36,340 nt of DNA, from positions 1 to 36,340 of the forward strand of contig DATDCV010000654.1 in NCBI GenBank assembly GCA_036524155.1, in the 5' to 3' direction. This DNA is from DATDCV01 sp036524155 (GTDB lineage: Bacteria; Verrucomicrobiota; Verrucomicrobiia; Limisphaerales; UBA8199). The position numbers were made by a program, and so were the translations under genes. The notes beneath the pieces were generated by a model. That model had not been told where the DNA came from and searched no databases. It saw only the letters and a program-made list of their open reading frames with translations. Shown here piece by piece: positions 15,715-25,100 of the stretch (positions are counted from its first letter, which is position 1; each line of letters opens with the position of its first letter).

Positions 15715-16938
15715 ATGACAGCTCCAGATAAATCCGGGCAACCTGTTTCGCGGCCAGCGAACGGCAGGCACCGCACCCGCCGCTGGCTGCCGTACCTTGG
15801 CGCCGTCGTGTTGCTGGCTTTGATTATCGCGGGCCTCTGGCCCAAGCCGGTGCCCGTCGAGGTAGCTCGCGCTGAAGTCGGCACCCTGCGCGCCACCGTC
15901 AACGAGGAAGGCAAGACACGCATCAAGCAGCGCTATGTCGTTTCGGCTCCCGTCACGGGACAACTGCGCCGCATCCCGTTCAAGGCCGGCGCTGAAGTCA
16001 TGGCCGGCCAGACCGTCGTGGCGGTGATCGATCCGGTGGCTCCGACTCTGCTGGACCTCCGCACGCGCGCCGCGGCCGAGGCCAGGCGCGACTCTGCCGC
16101 CGCCAACCTCGAAAAAAACAGATCGACCCACAATTTTGCCGCCAGCGAGCTGAAACGGTTCGAGAGGCTGTTCGCCGAAAAGACCGTTTCCGTGCAAGAA
16201 CTCGAAGCCGCTCAGATGCGGGAATCGTCCGCAACGAAGGAACAGGCGGCGGCCGAAAGCGCTTTGAGGCAGGCTGAAGCGGAGTTGGCTGAGTTTGGCT
16301 CCGGGTCGGCACCACCGACCCGAGCCGGTGCGTGCCCGTTGACCGAGGTAAAGGCCCCCTCAGGCGGCCGGGTGTTGCGGGTGTTTGAGGAAAACTCTCG
16401 CGTCGTCACAGCCGGCACGCCGCTGGTCGAGATTGGCGACCCGGCCGACCTGGAGGTGGTGGTGGAAGTGCTGTCGCGTGATGGCGCGGCGATCCCGGTG
16501 GGAGCGAAAGTCGAACTCGAACAGTGGGGCGGCGGGCCGCCTTTGCTGGGCCGCGTTCGGCTCGTCGAGCCGGCCGCCTTCACGAAGGTCTCCGCTCTTG
16601 GCGTCGAGGAACAACGTGTCAACGTCATCGCCGACCTCACCACCCCTCCCGAGCAGCGGCGCAACGTCGGCGATGCCTTTCGTGTCGAAGCCAAAATCGT
16701 TACCTGGGAAGCCGCCGACGCCCTCAAAGTCCCCGTTGGCGCTTTGTTCCGCCAGGGCGACGAGTGGGCCACTTTTGTTCTGGAGGACGGGTGCGCCCGG
16801 CTTCGGAAGGTGAAGACCGGCCGCTCCAGCGGCACCGAAACCCAGGTCCTCGAAGGACTCAAGCCTGGCGACCAGGTGATCCTTTACCCCGGGAGCCGCG
16901 TTCACGCCGGCCAAAGAGCGAGGCCGATCCAGATCTGA
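15715..16938 (+). CDS. HlyD/RND-type periplasmic adaptor protein
   Basis: The 407-residue product has one N-terminal membrane anchor (about 26-42), then the usual adaptor layout: a first beta/lipoyl half (RYVVSAPVTGQLRRIPFKAG, about 72-92, followed by VMAGQTVVAVIDP), a helical hairpin with long Ala/Glu/Arg-rich helices (about 115-195, including FERLFAEKTVSVQELEAA), the second lipoyl half (VKAPSGGRVLRVFEENSRVV), and beta-barrel plus membrane-proximal domains (SALGVEEQRVNVIADL, VPVGALFRQGDEW, LKPGDQVILYPG). It would connect the FtsX-type permease with an outer-membrane channel. No TolC-like gene lies in the window, so that part must be elsewhere. It is the last gene of the exporter operon and meets the rluD-like gene tail to tail with 9 bp between stops. 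Confidence 0.92.
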   Translation: MTAPDKSGQPVSRPANGRHRTRRWLPYLGAVVLLALIIAGLWPKPVPVEVARAEVGTLRATVNEEGKTRIKQRYVVSAPVTGQLRRIPFKAGAEVMAGQTVVAVIDPVAPTLLDLRTRAAAEARRDSAAANLEKNRSTHNFAASELKRFERLFAEKTVSVQELEAAQMRESSATKEQAAAESALRQAEAELAEFGSGSAPPTRAGACPLTEVKAPSGGRVLRVFEENSRVVTAGTPLVEIGDPADLEVVVEVLSRDGAAIPVGAKVELEQWGGGPPLLGRVRLVEPAAFTKVSALGVEEQRVNVIADLTTPPEQRRNVGDAFRVEAKIVTWEAADALKVPVGALFRQGDEWATFVLEDGCARLRKVKTGRSSGTETQVLEGLKPGDQVILYPGSRVHAGQRARPIQI

Positions 16939-16947
16939 AGTTCCTCG

Positions 16948-17898
16948 CTATTCCGCCGCTACCCGCAGTGCGGCCAGCGCGTCGCGAAAGTCCTCCGGAG
17001 GGTCGGCGCGGAAGCTCATGCGCTTGCCGGTTCGCGGATGGGTAAAGGTCAGCTCAAAAGCATGCAACATTTGCCGGCCCGCCTCGTATCCCGTTAGCTC
17101 CTCGAGCCGCTGGTTTTGCCGCTGGCCGTAAGTCGCGTCTCCCACCAGCGGGTGGCCCAGAAACTTGAAATGCACCCGGACCTGGTGGGTGCGCCCGGTG
17201 TGTAGGTGGGCTTCGACCAACGTCGCCCCGTTGAGCCGCTCCAGCACGCGGTAACTCGTGTGGGCCTCTCGCCCGAACTCCTCGTCGACCGCCATGCACT
17301 TGCGATGGGATGGGTGGCGTGCGATCGCCGCCCGGATGTCGCCCTCGTCCCGCACGACCTCGCCGCAGACTATCGCGTGATAGGTCTTCCCGACCTTGCG
17401 GCTGGCGAACTGAACAGACAACGCCAGATGTGCCTCATCCGTCTTGGCTGCCACCAGACAGCCGCTGGTGTCCTTGTCAAGGCGGTGCACGATCCCCGGT
17501 CGCGCTACCCCGCCGATGCCGCTTAACTCCGCGCCGCAATGGTGGAGCAACGCGTTGACCAGCGTTCGCTCTTCATGCCCTGCGGCCGGATGCACTACCA
17601 GCCCGGGCGGTTTGTTCAACACCACCAGGGTCTCGTCTTCGAACAGCACATCCAGCGGAATCGCCTCGGGTTGAGCCTGGGCAGGACGCGGCTCGGGCCA
17701 GGTGATCCGCACTTGCTCGCCGGCTTTGGGACTGTGCGTTGGTTTGACAGCGCGACCATTGACCAGGATATGCCCTTCCTCCATCAACCGCTGGAATGCG
17801 CCTCGCGATACGGTGGGAAATTTGCCCCGCAGCCACGTGTCCAACCGTTCAGCAGGCAGCGAGCGCTCGACCGATATTGTCTCAACCCGAGGTTCCAC
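16948..17898 (-). CDS. rluD: RluD-family 23S rRNA pseudouridine synthase
   Basis: The 316-residue product begins with an S4 RNA-binding domain (about 14-70: RLDTWLRGKFPTVSRGAFQRL, read as two overlapping pieces, then GHILVNG) and continues with the pseudouridine synthase domain. The catalytic motif HRLDKDTSG at 138-146 contains the catalytic Asp141. Other family blocks are VLNKPPGLVVHPA, KTYHAIVCG and LHTGRTHQVRVHFKFLGHPLVGD. It converts uridine to pseudouridine in rRNA; RluD itself modifies helix 69 of 23S rRNA, but the sequence does not distinguish RluD from RluC with certainty. The start is a GTG 8 bp downstream of the lspA stop. The lspA-rluD order is common in bacteria, which supports the name. 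Confidence 0.93.
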   Translation of the reverse strand: MEPRVETISVERSLPAERLDTWLRGKFPTVSRGAFQRLMEEGHILVNGRAVKPTHSPKAGEQVRITWPEPRPAQAQPEAIPLDVLFEDETLVVLNKPPGLVVHPAAGHEERTLVNALLHHCGAELSGIGGVARPGIVHRLDKDTSGCLVAAKTDEAHLALSVQFASRKVGKTYHAIVCGEVVRDEGDIRAAIARHPSHRKCMAVDEEFGREAHTSYRVLERLNGATLVEAHLHTGRTHQVRVHFKFLGHPLVGDATYGQRQNQRLEELTGYEAGRQMLHAFELTFTHPRTGKRMSFRADPPEDFRDALAALRVAAE

Positions 17899-17906
17899 CG
17901 CAGACT

Positions 17907-18437
17907 CTACTTGCCAGCCGCTGATTCCACCGGCTTGGTTGCGCTCTCATTTCTCCAAGTGACGAAAAACACCAGGGCGACGCCGGTGCAAATGGCGCTG
18001 TCCGCGACGTTGAAAGCCGGGAAACCGATTTCCTCGCCTCCCCGTTGTTGGAGGTAGAAATAAAGGAAATCAATCACATGCTTTCGCCAAAGCCGGTCGA
18101 TCAGGTTGCCAATTATCCCGCCGAAAATGAACCCGAATGCGACCTGCCCGAGGAAGGTTCGGGAGTCAAAATGGTGACGGCTGAAAAACAGCACGCCGAG
18201 AGCGACCAGGGCGATCAAGGCCAGCACGCCGTTGTTGCCGCGAAACAGACTCCAGGCGGCTCCGGTGTTTACCCAATGCACAAATTTGAAAAAACCGTCC
18301 ACGATCACTTTTTCCTGGGCGTAACCCAGCAAATGCAGCACCAGCGCTTTGGTGAGTTGGTCGATCCCCACCACCAGCACGCCGACCAACCCAATCCGTC
18401 GGTTGGGTGTCGCCGTAATGAAACGCCACAGACTCAT
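17907..18437 (-). CDS. lspA: Lipoprotein signal peptidase II
   Basis: The 176-residue product is the aspartic peptidase that removes the signal peptide from diacylated prolipoproteins in the inner membrane. Four hydrophobic segments are visible. Family motifs are GIDQLTKALV (about 24-33), NTGAAWSLF (57-65), GNLIDRL, and the catalytic pair Asp123 in VIDF and Asp146 in FNVADSAI. Its length is normal for the family. ATG 18437 has no obvious Shine-Dalgarno sequence. It heads a two-gene minus-strand unit with the pseudouridine synthase. The lipoprotein at 8690-9040 is one expected substrate in this window. Confidence 0.97.
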   Translation of the reverse strand: MSLWRFITATPNRRIGLVGVLVVGIDQLTKALVLHLLGYAQEKVIVDGFFKFVHWVNTGAAWSLFRGNNGVLALIALVALGVLFFSRHHFDSRTFLGQVAFGFIFGGIIGNLIDRLWRKHVIDFLYFYLQQRGGEEIGFPAFNVADSAICTGVALVFFVTWRNESATKPVESAAGK

Positions 18438-18453
18438 TCGCGGTTTTCAGGCG

Positions 18454-18483
18454 AACTTAGCCAAATCCATCACAAAAAACCAA
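18454..18483 (-). promoter_or_regulatory. Possible sigma-70-like promoter for lspA
   Basis: On the minus strand TTGGTT (18483-18478) is followed after 18 bases by TAAGTT (18459-18454), about 17 bases before the lspA start. Both boxes are only partial matches to the consensus, so this is a weak suggestion. Confidence 0.2.
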
Positions 18484-18664
18484 TCATTTTCCCTCAACCA
18501 GACGCACGGCTCGAACGGCGCTCGTTAGCTGAACGTAATGGCTCTCATTAGCCCGGGTCAAATCCTCTCTGGCCTATTGAACGTCGCCACTCAAAACGGT
18601 AAAATGAGCTAGAACCTAACGGAGCATGAAGCAGGAAATCCCCAAGGCCGGTTGGTTGGCAAAA

Positions 18665-18709
18665 GAGCCCGGCGCCGCCTCCCGGGACGGGCGGGCTCGC
18701 GCCGGAGGT
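18665..18709 (+). promoter_or_regulatory. Structured leader around the ribosome-binding site of the cytidylate-kinase-like gene
   Basis: GAGCCCG 18665-18671 pairs perfectly with CGGGCTC 18692-18698. The loop holds CCTCC (18678-18682), complementary to the Shine-Dalgarno GGAGG at 18704-18708, which lies 8 bases before ATG 18717. This permits an H-type pseudoknot that hides the ribosome-binding site. A competing hairpin CCGCC 18675-18679 with GGCGG 18690-18694 is also possible. The elements are seen directly; regulation is inferred, and GC-rich DNA makes chance pairing fairly easy. Confidence 0.35.
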
Positions 18710-18716
18710 CGATCCT

Positions 18717-19433
18717 ATGAAACCTGAAGTTGGTCTCGAACGTTGTCTGAGTTTCATCAATTGCCAGTTGCAGGGCTCGCGCGGCAGAACGCCAGCTTAC
18801 CGCGACGGGGAGCACAAGCGCGCCGTGACGATCTCACGACAAGCCGGGTCCGGAGCTCATATGGTGGCCGCCAAACTGGCGGAACTGCTTCAGGCCCAGG
18901 AACCGCCCGAGCAATGTCCCTGGGCAGTGTTCGACCGAAACCTGGTCGAGAAGGTCCTCGAAGACCATAACCTGCCGAGCCGGTTGGCCAAATTCATGCC
19001 GGAGGACAAGATCTCGGGGATTTCCGATACGATGGACGAGCTTTTCGGACTCCATCCTCCCTCCTGGACCCTGGTGCACAAAACCGCCGAGACAATTCTG
19101 CACCTCGCCGACCTGGGCAATGTCATTATTATCGGGCGCGGCGCGGCCCTGATCACCGCCAAGCTCGACTACGTGTTTCACGTGCGGTTGGTGGGTTCGG
19201 TTGAGCGGCGGGCTCAATACCTGATGCTCCACAATTCCCTGCCGGAAAAGGCGGCGCTCGACCTCGTGCAGCAAGAGGACCAGGGCCGTAAGAGGTACCT
19301 CAAGAAGTACTTTGATAAGGACGTGGACGACCCTTTGCTTTATCACCTGACCATTAACACCGACGTGGTCCCTTACGAGGAGGCTGCGCGGATCATTGCC
19401 GGCGCCGTGGCCACGAAACCGGCTGGCGCCTGA
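18717..19433 (+). CDS. Cytidylate-kinase-like family protein
   Basis: The 238-residue product has a P-loop kinase start AVTISRQAGSGAHMVAAKLAEL (about residues 36-57, shown as the motif ISRQ-GSG), which matches the Cytidylate_kin2 group rather than true Cmk. Further on it has FDRNLVEKVL, IIGRGAALITAKLDYVFHVRLVG and RRAQYLM, the nucleotide-binding and Arg-lid regions of that group. Proteins of this family are common in Verrucomicrobia and Bacteroidetes, and their substrate is not established. The start ATG 18717 has a strong Shine-Dalgarno GGAGGT at 18704-18709. The first 35 residues precede the usual domain start. Its stop overlaps an upstream ATG of the next frame (TGATG), so the following gene is probably cotranscribed. 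Confidence 0.85.
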   Translation: MKPEVGLERCLSFINCQLQGSRGRTPAYRDGEHKRAVTISRQAGSGAHMVAAKLAELLQAQEPPEQCPWAVFDRNLVEKVLEDHNLPSRLAKFMPEDKISGISDTMDELFGLHPPSWTLVHKTAETILHLADLGNVIIIGRGAALITAKLDYVFHVRLVGSVERRAQYLMLHNSLPEKAALDLVQQEDQGRKRYLKKYFDKDVDDPLLYHLTINTDVVPYEEAARIIAGAVATKPAGA

Positions 19434-19498
19434 TGCCGGTTGTTTCGGGGCTTAACTTCCGCTTTCCTCGCCTTCCTGGATGGTGTATGGGAAGGCGC

Positions 19499-20377
19499 AT
19501 GAAATCGAACCTGTTTCTGCTCGGTTGTTCGCTTTGCGCCGCCGCGATGATCTGCGGCCCTGCACCAGCCTCCGCGGCGCTGGCCGGGACTGGCCGCAGC
19601 TTCAAAGGCCCGGTCGGGCTCCAGCTTTACAGCCTGCGCGATCAGTTCAAAAAAGACGTTACGGGCACATTTGACGAAGTGCAGCGATTCGGGATCAAGT
19701 ATGTGGAGCTGGCCGGCCTGTATGACCTCACGCCCGAACAGTTCAAGAAGGAATTGAAACAACGCGGACTGGTGGCCATCGCCTCCCACTTTAGCTACGA
19801 CGAATACCGGAACAATCCGGAGGGCGTTGCCAGACAGGCCAAAGAACTGGGCCTGAAGTACGCCGGCGTCGCCTGGATTCCTCACCAGGGAGACTTCGAC
19901 GAGAAAACCTGCCGGGAAGCCATAGAAACCTTCAACAAAGCCGGGGCGGCTTTGGCGAAACACGGCATCAAGTTCTTTTACCACGTCCATGGCTACGAGT
20001 TTCAGCCGTACGCTGACGGGACTCTGCTCGACCTGCTGATTAAGGAGACCGACCCGAAGCTCGTCGCCTATGAAATGGACATTTTCTGGGTTGTTTTTCC
20101 GAACCAGGACCCGGTCCGGCTGTTCCAGAAATACGGCAAACGCTGGGAGTTGGTTCATCTCAAAGACATGAAAAAGGAGACCCAGACCGGCGCGCTGACC
20201 GGCAGCACCGATGTCCGGAACGATGCCGCGCTCGGGGCCGGGAAAATGGACCTCCCCGCTATCCTCCGCGCCGCTAAAAGGGCCGGTGTGAAGTGGTATT
20301 TCATCGAGGATGAGTCGCCGTGGTCTGAAGCGCAGATACCTCAGAGCCTCAGATTTCTCGAGCAGGTGCGGTTCTGA
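19499..20377 (+). CDS. Secreted sugar phosphate isomerase/epimerase-like TIM-barrel protein
   Basis: From ATG 19499 the 292-residue product has a Sec signal peptide (MKSNLFLLGCSLCAAAMI, then PAPASAALA cleavage region), then a xylose-isomerase-like TIM barrel. Putative metal and substrate residues lie at strand ends: YVELAG, ASHFSYDE, FFYHVHGYEF, AYEMDIFWV, ELVHLKDM and WYFIEDES. The start is preceded by GGAAGG eight bases upstream; the open frame reaches 19433, where an ATG overlaps the stop of the kinase-like gene, but the extra 22 residues would spoil the signal peptide. Such secreted barrels are abundant in Verrucomicrobia and Planctomycetes and are thought to act on sugars or inositols; the exact substrate is not known. 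A hairpin terminator follows at 20389. Confidence 0.88.
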   Translation: MKSNLFLLGCSLCAAAMICGPAPASAALAGTGRSFKGPVGLQLYSLRDQFKKDVTGTFDEVQRFGIKYVELAGLYDLTPEQFKKELKQRGLVAIASHFSYDEYRNNPEGVARQAKELGLKYAGVAWIPHQGDFDEKTCREAIETFNKAGAALAKHGIKFFYHVHGYEFQPYADGTLLDLLIKETDPKLVAYEMDIFWVVFPNQDPVRLFQKYGKRWELVHLKDMKKETQTGALTGSTDVRNDAALGAGKMDLPAILRAAKRAGVKWYFIEDESPWSEAQIPQSLRFLEQVRF

Positions 20378-20388
20378 GAGCAGCAATG

Positions 20389-20415
20389 GCCCGGGAGGAA
20401 GAGAATCTCCTGGGC
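20389..20415 (+). terminator. Hairpin between convergent genes, possible intrinsic terminator
   Basis: GCCCGGGAG 20389-20397 pairs with CTCCTGGGC 20407-20415 (nine pairs, one of them G-T), leaving a 9-base loop. TTTGGTT follows. It lies 12 bases after the stop of the sugar isomerase-like gene and before the end of the convergent MFS gene. The T-run is short, so termination may be partial. Confidence 0.5.
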
Positions 20416-20433
20416 TTTGGTTCGCTGCTCCGC

Positions 20434-21816
20434 TTACGTGCCGCCCCGTGGCCAGAACCGCAGCCAAAACCGCTGGGGCGATTGGATGAGGATCTCGCGC
20501 AACAGCTCCTCCATGCTCGCTGCCTCAGGTTCATGCAGACGGCGGGCGAGGACCAGAGTCGCCAGGAACGAGAACGCAGCCGCAGCGAAGAAGATCGTGT
20601 GACGATTCCATTCAATTCCCAGCCACAAAGCCGAGTGTTCCCCGACGGCATCGATGAGCAATCCCCATGCAATCGGCGCGATACCCAGCGTGACGTTGCC
20701 GACGACCGAGTAAATCGCAAAGAAGTGGTTGCGGCCCATGACGGGGATCACCGCCATTGCCAGGCGCGTGTTGGCCATCTGGACTAGCGCCGCTAGAAGC
20801 CCCATCAGAAATTGCAGAATGAGCACCAGCGACAATTTGATCGGGAAAACTCCGCCAAAGATCGCAGTCCACCCGGCCAATACCGCCACCCAACCCGCGA
20901 AACAGAAGGTCAGTACCGGTTTGCTGCCCAATCGGTCCAGCCGGGAGCCGAGAAACCACAAGCTACAGAGCCCGCCCACAAACGCGATCGACGTCACCAG
21001 CAGGATATTGGCTTCACTCATGCCACCGGCTGTTTTCAAAAACGCCACTGTGAAGGCGGTCAGGCCACCGTAGGCAATCGAGTAGCCCACCAAGGCGCGG
21101 AGCAACTTGCGGAACGGCGCATATCGGAGCATTTCCAGCCATGGCACCGGCGCCTTCGAGGTGCGGATCTCCTCGGGAATCTCAACGTCCGGAATCCGCT
21201 TCAGAAAACTGAGGCTGACAGCGCCCATGACGGCGCTGAAACCGAACAACGCCGTGAATTGCCACGGACGCGAAGGTCCGGCCAGGCAACCGGCCGCCAG
21301 GAGGAAGGTCAGGAAACTGGCGAGGTTTTGAACTGCGGCATCCCGGGCCAGGTACTTGCCTCGCAGATTGGCCGGCACCAGTGCGGTGATCCACGGCAGC
21401 CACGCGCAGCTCGAGATTCCGCGCGAGAGATTAAACCCGAAGAGCAGCGTTAAAAGTAATCCCAGCCTGCTTGTGGCCCCCAGGAACCCGCCAGTCAGAG
21501 GAACCAGCGCCATGCCGAAAATGAACATGACCCGGGTGCCCCACCCCGCATATACAAAACCCTTAAAACCGAGCCTCGGGATGTAGGTGGCGGCGGGGAT
21601 CTGAAAGATCACCAGCAACGGCATCATGCCGGCGATGATGCCCAGGATAGTGGCGCTGGCGCCGAGCGTCTTGGCATACAACACCATCGGGCTGTTCAAC
21701 ACAACCTGGTACGAAAACGCGTTAAAGGTTGAGAAGAGATAGGCATTGTGCAGCCCCGGTGGAAACGAGGTTCGTTCATCTGGCGCACTGTGCATCTCTA
21801 TTGTCGAGCGAGGCAT
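20434..21816 (-). CDS. MFS transporter
   Basis: The 460-residue product shows about twelve hydrophobic segments in two halves, the layout of the major facilitator superfamily. The loop NLRGKYLARDAAVQNLASF between helices near residue 150 corresponds to the region seen in MFS proteins of the sugar- or UMF1-like type, and LGSRLDRLGSKPVL is the cytoplasmic loop at the start of the second half. The N-terminal 25 residues are polar and not conserved in style; ATG 21816 is taken as the start, with ATG at codon 8 as the alternative. The substrate cannot be predicted. It is convergent with the sugar isomerase-like gene, so import of a related compound is possible but unsupported. Confidence 0.88.
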   Translation of the reverse strand: MPRSTIEMHSAPDERTSFPPGLHNAYLFSTFNAFSYQVVLNSPMVLYAKTLGASATILGIIAGMMPLLVIFQIPAATYIPRLGFKGFVYAGWGTRVMFIFGMALVPLTGGFLGATSRLGLLLTLLFGFNLSRGISSCAWLPWITALVPANLRGKYLARDAAVQNLASFLTFLLAAGCLAGPSRPWQFTALFGFSAVMGAVSLSFLKRIPDVEIPEEIRTSKAPVPWLEMLRYAPFRKLLRALVGYSIAYGGLTAFTVAFLKTAGGMSEANILLVTSIAFVGGLCSLWFLGSRLDRLGSKPVLTFCFAGWVAVLAGWTAIFGGVFPIKLSLVLILQFLMGLLAALVQMANTRLAMAVIPVMGRNHFFAIYSVVGNVTLGIAPIAWGLLIDAVGEHSALWLGIEWNRHTIFFAAAAFSFLATLVLARRLHEPEAASMEELLREILIQSPQRFWLRFWPRGGT

Positions 21817-22133
21817 ACCGGCGCGGACACACAGTCGTGGCGCCGTTGAATGCTAGCCATAGCGCTCCCGAATAAGAACCATAAACTCGCCTATGAAGGG
21901 TTGGATTCCGCGCAATACCCGACTTCGCCTCGCACCGGCAGCCTGGACATCCAAACTGCTTCGTTTCGCCGGATGCGGGTTGCCTCAGGATTTTCCGGGC
22001 GCCGGTTGACAGGCGCCGGCTTCAAGTGAAGGTTCCCTGCGCTAACCCCCATTTTGGGCGGCGAAGTTGGAGGTTCTGCCCCACGCATCGCCCGGCGAGC
22101 GAACAAGTTGTCGGTCTGTAAGTGTGACTCGAT
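21817..22133. other. Gene-free divergent region between the MFS and DUF1800 genes
   Basis: I see no convincing coding sequence on either strand. GGCGCCGG occurs twice as a direct repeat (21998-22005 and 22012-22019); because its core is self-complementary it can also form a 6-bp hairpin with an 8-base loop. The region must contain the promoters of both divergent genes, but no clear -35/-10 pair could be picked out. Confidence 0.5.
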
Positions 22134-25100
22134 ATGCCTGATAGTCATCGCGGCCTGAGATGCGGGGGGACGGTGGCCATCGTTTGCCTGTGCCTGATCA
22201 ACCCGCACGCTCTGCCGGCCCAGGTGGTGGACCTGAATGGCAATGGTTTAAGCGACATCTGGGAACTCCTGTATGGGGGAAGCCACCTGGATCCCGCTGC
22301 CGACGCGGACGGCGATGGAGCATCAAATTTTCTGGAGAGCATCGCCGGCACGAACCCATTCGACTCGGATTCCGTACCCAGGCTTTCCGTCGCGCTGCGG
22401 AGCAACACGAATTTCGTGATCAGCATTCCGGGGGTATTGGGCAAGCAATATCGACTTCAGAGCATTGACCCCTTGGGCATTGAAACCTGGACGAATTGGA
22501 TCACGGAAGCGGAGTTGGTGCTCCGGTCGGGAACAAACGCGGCTTTCATTCGGGCTGCGGGCGCTTCCGCCAGGTTCTTCCGGATCGCGATTTCGGACGT
22601 GGATACGGACGGAGATGGCGTCAGTGATTGGGAAGAATACAAGCTTGGACTGGACCCCACGGAGCCGACCAGCAACGGGCGGATGGACACGAATGGCGTC
22701 CCGCTAGGCGACTATGCTTTTGTAACGGCCCGCCTCGCTCTGCAAAATGTGGTTAGCATCACTGCCGTTGACCCGGCAGCGAACCAGCCCGACCCCTCAC
22801 AGGACCCGGTCAACGCAGGGCTGCTAGCCATTACCCGTGGAGGCTTTCCGCTGAACAGCATCACCGTCAACCTCGGGTTGGTGGCGTCCGGCGCCGGAGT
22901 TGCGGTCGAGGGTGTCGACTACCGGCCATTACCTCGTGCGGTCGTTCTCCCTGCTGGAGTAGATACACAAGCGGTGGCGATCACCCCGCTGGCCAACACC
23001 AACCGGACCGCGCCGGTCCTGGTCCCGGTGCGGTTGCTCAGTGGCTCGGGTTATACGCTCGCTTCAGCCCAGGCGGCCAGCGTCGTCATCTATCCCTCTC
23101 CAACGCCGAGCGGCAAAGGTCTTACCGCCCAGTATTTCACCAACTCCAGCCCAACCTACACGAATAGCGTGAATTTCAGCCCCGGGAACCTGGTGCTGAC
23201 CCGCACGGATCCCGTGGTCGACTTTAATTGGTCGAACAACGCCAGCTTCCCGATCACCAGCGGCGGCTATTATACGATCCGGTGGACGGGCCAGATCCAG
23301 CCGGAGTATTCCGAGACTTACTACTTCGACGCCAACACCGACGACGGCGTGAAGGTATGGGTCAACGACCGGCTGCTGATCGATGCGTGGCGCACGAGGA
23401 CCTCCGCGGATTCGATTGCCACGATCACCCTCCAAGGCGGCGTTCGTTACAACCTCCGCATGGACTACTTCAACGGCGGTGGCTCAGGCGAGGCGCACCT
23501 ATCCTGGTACAGCCCAAGCCAGCCGAAGCAAATCGTTCCCGCCCGGCGTCTCTATCCGGCCAGTCTGCCTCCGCCGCCCGCAGTCCTGACGAGCGCGTTG
23601 CAGGCGGTTGCGTTCCTGGGACAACCCTTCACCTTTGCCTTGACAGGGGCCAATAGCCCGAAATGGTTCGCTGCCGTCGGCCTGCCGCCCGGTTTGGCAC
23701 TCGACTCAACCAGTGGAGTCATCGCGGGCACGCCCGCCGTCGCCGGAGATTTTCAGGCCACAGTCACTGCGACCAACGCATTCGGCGTTGGCGCCTCCGT
23801 GCTCAACGTTCGAGTCATTGACACGGGCAGCTCCGTGGCGCGCGAGACCTGGCTTAACATCCCCGGCACCAATATCGCCGACATCCCCCTCCAGACGCCA
23901 CCGACAACCGTCAACACCCTCGGTAACTTGGAGGGAATTACCGGCTTTGGCCAGAATTACGGCGAACGTATCCGCGGGTATTTCACCGCCCCTGTCACGG
24001 GCAATTACTACTTCTGGATCGCGGGAAGCGACTCCGCCGAATTATGGATATCGAATGATGCCGAGCCGGCCAATAAAGTACGTCGCGCCTACGTGTCACC
24101 CGACGCAAGTACCGGCGAAAGGGAGTGGACCCTAACGCCCGCTCAGCGGTCCGGATGGCTGAGGCTGGTGGCCGGGCAGCCGTACTATCTCGAGGTTCTG
24201 CATAAGGCAGGCGTACGGGCGGGCGACAACTGGTCCGTGGGTTGGAGGCAGGATCCGACCGGCACCAACTGGTTTCCCGCGGGCGTGGTCCCGGGCTACG
24301 TGCTCGCCCGTTATTATCCGCCGCCGCCAGGTTCGATCCCCGGCACTTTGTACACCGCCAACATCCTGGCGCAAGCTGCCGCCAACAGCCCCGCTGCGGG
24401 CGCGGCAACTCTGCGCGTGCGCCCTGACGGTTCGCGGGCGGTGCTCAGCTTTAATTACAGCCGCCTCACCTCGCCGGTCACCGGCAGGCACATTCACTCC
24501 GACCCGTACTTGAACAACCCGAGCCAGATCATCTTTGATATCGACTCGGCAACACCGCAGCCCGACGGCTCTTACGCCTGGAATATCGCCTCGGTCGGAA
24601 CGCTGTCGTCAGCCGACATTCTCGAGATCATTCGCGAGGGCAAGTCGTATGTCAACGTGCACACCGTTAATTACCCGGCGGGCGAAATCAGCGGGCACTT
24701 CGTTGCCGCCAACGGGTCGCCGACGTTCGTTCCTCCTCCAACCGCACCGTCCTGGGTAGATGATCACACGAACGCCAGCGCCGCCGCTCGCTTCCTCATC
24801 CAGGCGACCTTCGGTCCGACCGCGAGTGAAGTTACGTCCGTGCAACAGCTCGGCTACGAAGGCTGGATCGACAGCCAGTTCCGCCTCCCACCGACGCACC
24901 ATCTGCCATACGTCCTTAACCAACAGAGCGCTGACCCCACCATACCCTTCCCGACGCCCCTGGCCTTCAATTCGTGGTGGCAACAGTCTCTGACAGCCCC
25001 GGACCAATTGCGCCAGCGGGTGGCTTTTGCCTGGAGCGAAATCATGGTCGTTTCCGGCAAGGGGGTCTTGCTCAACAACGCGCGAGCGCTTTCGGATTAC

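Noticed and set aside
19373..20467. A 364-codon open frame on the minus strand opposite the sugar isomerase-like gene
   Set aside because: The plus strand carries a signal peptide, a good ribosome-binding site and TIM-barrel motifs; the minus frame has none.
21998..22019. GGCGCCGG direct repeat as an operator
   Set aside because: Two short GC-rich copies are easily expected by chance at this base composition, and no regulator gene is adjacent.
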